A stretch of 64,000 nucleotides of DNA, taken from assembly GCF_000745315.1 (NCBI RefSeq), contig NZ_JQNQ01000001.1, forward strand, positions 1 through 64,000, read 5' to 3'. The position numbers were made by a program, and so were the translations under genes. A model generated the notes under the pieces. It saw only the letters and a list, made by a program, of their open reading frames with translations, did no database searches and was not told where the DNA came from. Each line of letters starts with the position of its first letter. Positions within the stretch are counted from its first letter, which is position 1. This DNA is from Salegentibacter sp. Hel_I_6 (GTDB lineage Bacteria > Bacteroidota > Bacteroidia > Flavobacteriales > Flavobacteriaceae). Below are positions 62,296 to 64,000 of the stretch, one piece after another.

Positions 62296-63747
62296 TTACT
62301 TCTTTTCTAATCTTTCTTTTAATGCCGAAATAATGTCGATATAAACCTGATCGCCATAGTACCCGTCTTCAACACCAAAATCGATGTTTGGATTATCATT
62401 TATTTCAATCACAAGCGGCTTTCCTCCTACTTCTTTGATATCTATACCGTAAAGTCCTTTTCCCATTAGTTTGGCCGATTTCAATGCGGCTTCCAATATT
62501 TTCTTCGGAACCTTTTCGATAGGTAAACAATCTGCATTTCCGTCCTGATCATCTTTTTCTTTAGCGTCCCAGTTATAGATTTGCCAATGCCCTTTGGCCA
62601 TATAATATCTACAGGCATAGAAAGGTTTATTATCTAAAATCCCTATTCTCCAGTCATATTCAGAAGGAGAAAATTCCTGGGCAATCACAAGTTCAGATTT
62701 TTTAAGCATCATCGTTACTAACTCCTGATACTCAGCCGGCGTGGTTGCTTTCTTAACTCCAAAAGAAAAAGTAGAGTCCGGAGATTTTAGAACTACCGGA
62801 AGCCCGGTGATCTCCAAAACTTTGTCCTTATTTTCTTTATGGATAATTACTGTTTTTGGTGTTGGAATGTTCGCATTTTCAAGAGCCTCAGCCATATAAA
62901 CCTTATTGCAACATTTTAAAATCGCATCGGGATAATCAATTATAGCAATACCTTCCTGCTGGGCTTTTCTGGCAAATGCATAAGCCTCATTATTTACCTC
63001 GGTACTTTGGCGAATAAATAAAGCATCAAAAGCAGATAATCTTGAGAGATCTTTAGGAGAAACCATTTCTACATAAAAGTTCATCTTTTCAGCGATCTCC
63101 ACAAATTTCTTTAATGCCTTAGCATTACTCGGTGGCGCAGGATCATCGGCTTGTACTAAAATTGCCAAATCATATTCTGAAATATTAGCACGAGGGGTAT
63201 CATAACGCTTTTTCGCAAAATATTGCGTGGCAAAATCGTGCATGCTGTCTTTATGATCTTCAGGAATTTCAGCTTCAGAAATTGCTTTAATACTCTTAAT
63301 GTTCCACTTTGTGGAATAATTAAATTTCACCCTTAAAAAAGGAATTTGAAAATGCCTGTGAAACATGGCACTTAACTCTTTATACTTCTGCGCTACATTT
63401 TGCCCAAAATAGATGCTAAGTGTAAATTCCTGTGATTTGATGCCTTTTAAGCTGGTTTGTATGACATCATCAAATTCTTCGGAAACTATTTTTACCAGCT
63501 TTGGCTCTCTAAGATCTACAATATTTTTTACCGTAGGAATCGCTAAATGCCCACGGGCTTCTGCTAAGAGTGAAACGTAATAACCTTTAGATTGATAAGA
63601 ATAATCTTTACAAAGATTGAAGATTCTGGCATTTTTGACCTTCGCAAATTCAGGATTGGTTAGATAGGATTGCGCCGACATAATCTCTACGTGATCCAGT
63701 TTTAACTTCCACTTTTCAGGGTGGTTTACTATAATGTATTTGTTCAT
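62296..63747 (-). CDS. RimK-like ATP-grasp ligase with RLAN domain
   Basis: This 483-aa protein has a RimK-like ATP-grasp N-terminal domain (RLAN, ~1-165; NLCKDYSYQSKGYYVSLLAE) and a pre-ATP-grasp segment (~190-270). An ATP-grasp domain follows (~280-483; GLPVVLKSPDSTFSFGVKK, LVIAQEFSPSEYDWRIGI, GKPLVIEINDNPNIDFG with metal-binding E and N). It should link an amino acid to a protein or peptide carboxylate. It is first in the three-gene operon. The substrate is unknown. Confidence 0.88.
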   Translation of the reverse strand: MNKYIIVNHPEKWKLKLDHVEIMSAQSYLTNPEFAKVKNARIFNLCKDYSYQSKGYYVSLLAEARGHLAIPTVKNIVDLREPKLVKIVSEEFDDVIQTSLKGIKSQEFTLSIYFGQNVAQKYKELSAMFHRHFQIPFLRVKFNYSTKWNIKSIKAISEAEIPEDHKDSMHDFATQYFAKKRYDTPRANISEYDLAILVQADDPAPPSNAKALKKFVEIAEKMNFYVEMVSPKDLSRLSAFDALFIRQSTEVNNEAYAFARKAQQEGIAIIDYPDAILKCCNKVYMAEALENANIPTPKTVIIHKENKDKVLEITGLPVVLKSPDSTFSFGVKKATTPAEYQELVTMMLKKSELVIAQEFSPSEYDWRIGILDNKPFYACRYYMAKGHWQIYNWDAKEKDDQDGNADCLPIEKVPKKILEAALKSAKLMGKGLYGIDIKEVGGKPLVIEINDNPNIDFGVEDGYYGDQVYIDIISALKERLEKK

Positions 63748-63886
63748 TTAACTTTTGAAAATTCTACCAAATGTAGGAGAAAATTAAATATGTTTTTCTG
63801 AATTTAATTAAAATAATTCATTCAATTTATTTCTTAAAATTTAATTAGTAATTTGAGGGCTTAATTAAAATCCAAATTCAATTAAT

Positions 63887-64000
63887 ATGAAATTAAACCT
63901 TCTTAGCCTGGCGCTGGTTTTTACCGGAAACCTGGCTTTCGCTCAACAAAGTAGCGATGATGCTTTGCTTGAAAAAGCTAAAGAAATTCACGAAAATGTG
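63887..64000 (+). CDS. Secreted protein, partial; possibly membrane dipeptidase
   Basis: Only 38 codons are present. They give a signal peptide (MKLNLLSLALVFTGNLAFAQ) and QSSDDALLEKAKEIHENV, open to the window edge. The end KAKEIHENV resembles the lead to the metal-binding HxD segment of flavobacterial M19 dipeptidases. No catalytic residue is visible, so this is a guess. Confidence 0.5.
   Translation, partial: MKLNLLSLALVFTGNLAFAQQSSDDALLEKAKEIHENV

Noticed and set aside
1..64000. CRISPR arrays, tRNA, rRNA, transposases, integrases
   Set aside because: No regularly spaced repeats, cloverleaf-like segments, rRNA segments or transposase or integrase motifs were seen on either strand.

Overview
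The window is about 64 kb of low-GC chromosome from a Bacteroidetes bacterium, most likely a marine-type member of the Flavobacteriaceae (Gramella/Salegentibacter/Zunongwangia-like). That placement is inferred from gene content and is not proven. The supports are: a matched Bacteroidetes promoter (TTTG-N19-TACCTTTG before the FKBP gene), near absence of Shine-Dalgarno sequences, lipoproteins and 'AQ'-ending signal peptides, a type IX secretion (T9SS) C-terminal tail on a giant surface protein, a lipidated TamA variant (TamL) beside TamB, and tandem ~800-aa FtsX/MacB permeases. I see no rRNA, tRNA, CRISPR array, phage or transposase. One short palindromic element and one decayed reading frame are the only mobile or relic-like DNA.

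Layout. 1-10354 (minus) is an efflux/export operon: adaptor, one ATPase, then at least four tandem paralogous permeases, the last cut by the window edge. It is divergent from an NtrC-type response regulator and histidine kinase (10559-13247), and the shared intergenic region has a sigma-54-like element and a dyad that could be the regulator's binding site. 13248-14019 is gene-poor with a gene relic. 14020-19101 holds housekeeping and stress genes (UspA, uracil phosphoribosyltransferase, quinone oxidoreductase, old yellow enzyme, Crp-like regulator). 19216-26472 is the tamB-tamL pair. 26556-30950 has an Asp-rich lipoprotein, an OmpA-like lipoprotein, a small hydrophilic protein, a Tat-exported amidohydrolase and DoxX.

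31241-42165 is the most interesting block. It holds four small secreted DUF4402 proteins, a PapD-like chaperone, a 1712-aa adhesin (PA14, Ig-like and SUEL-lectin-like domains plus a T9SS tail) and an 855-aa usher-like outer-membrane protein. I read it as a chaperone-usher-type fibre system in a Bacteroidetes, with a T9SS-routed adhesin in the same operon. Three DUF4402 proteins end in the penultimate-Tyr, alternating-hydrophobic motif of classical chaperone-usher pilins.

42214-45958 is a gluconate operon (GreA/B-like factor, fused gluconokinase/6-phosphogluconate dehydrogenase, GntP permease). 46094-51366 has an SLC13/TrkA-C transporter, a glycosyltransferase, aspartate kinase and a divergent ACT-like protein. 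51478-60315 has two tiny membrane proteins, a secreted beta-propeller, a GluR0-like ligand-gated potassium channel, an OmpR-type two-component system, an outer-membrane protein, a 3D-domain lipoprotein, a Tat-exported Gfo/Idh/MocA oxidoreductase, a SlyD-like FKBP and an OsmC protein. 60393-63747 is a three-gene amidoligase cassette (RimK-like ATP-grasp, GCS2 ligase, N-formylglutamate amidohydrolase-like). The window ends in the 5' part of a secreted protein, perhaps a dipeptidase.
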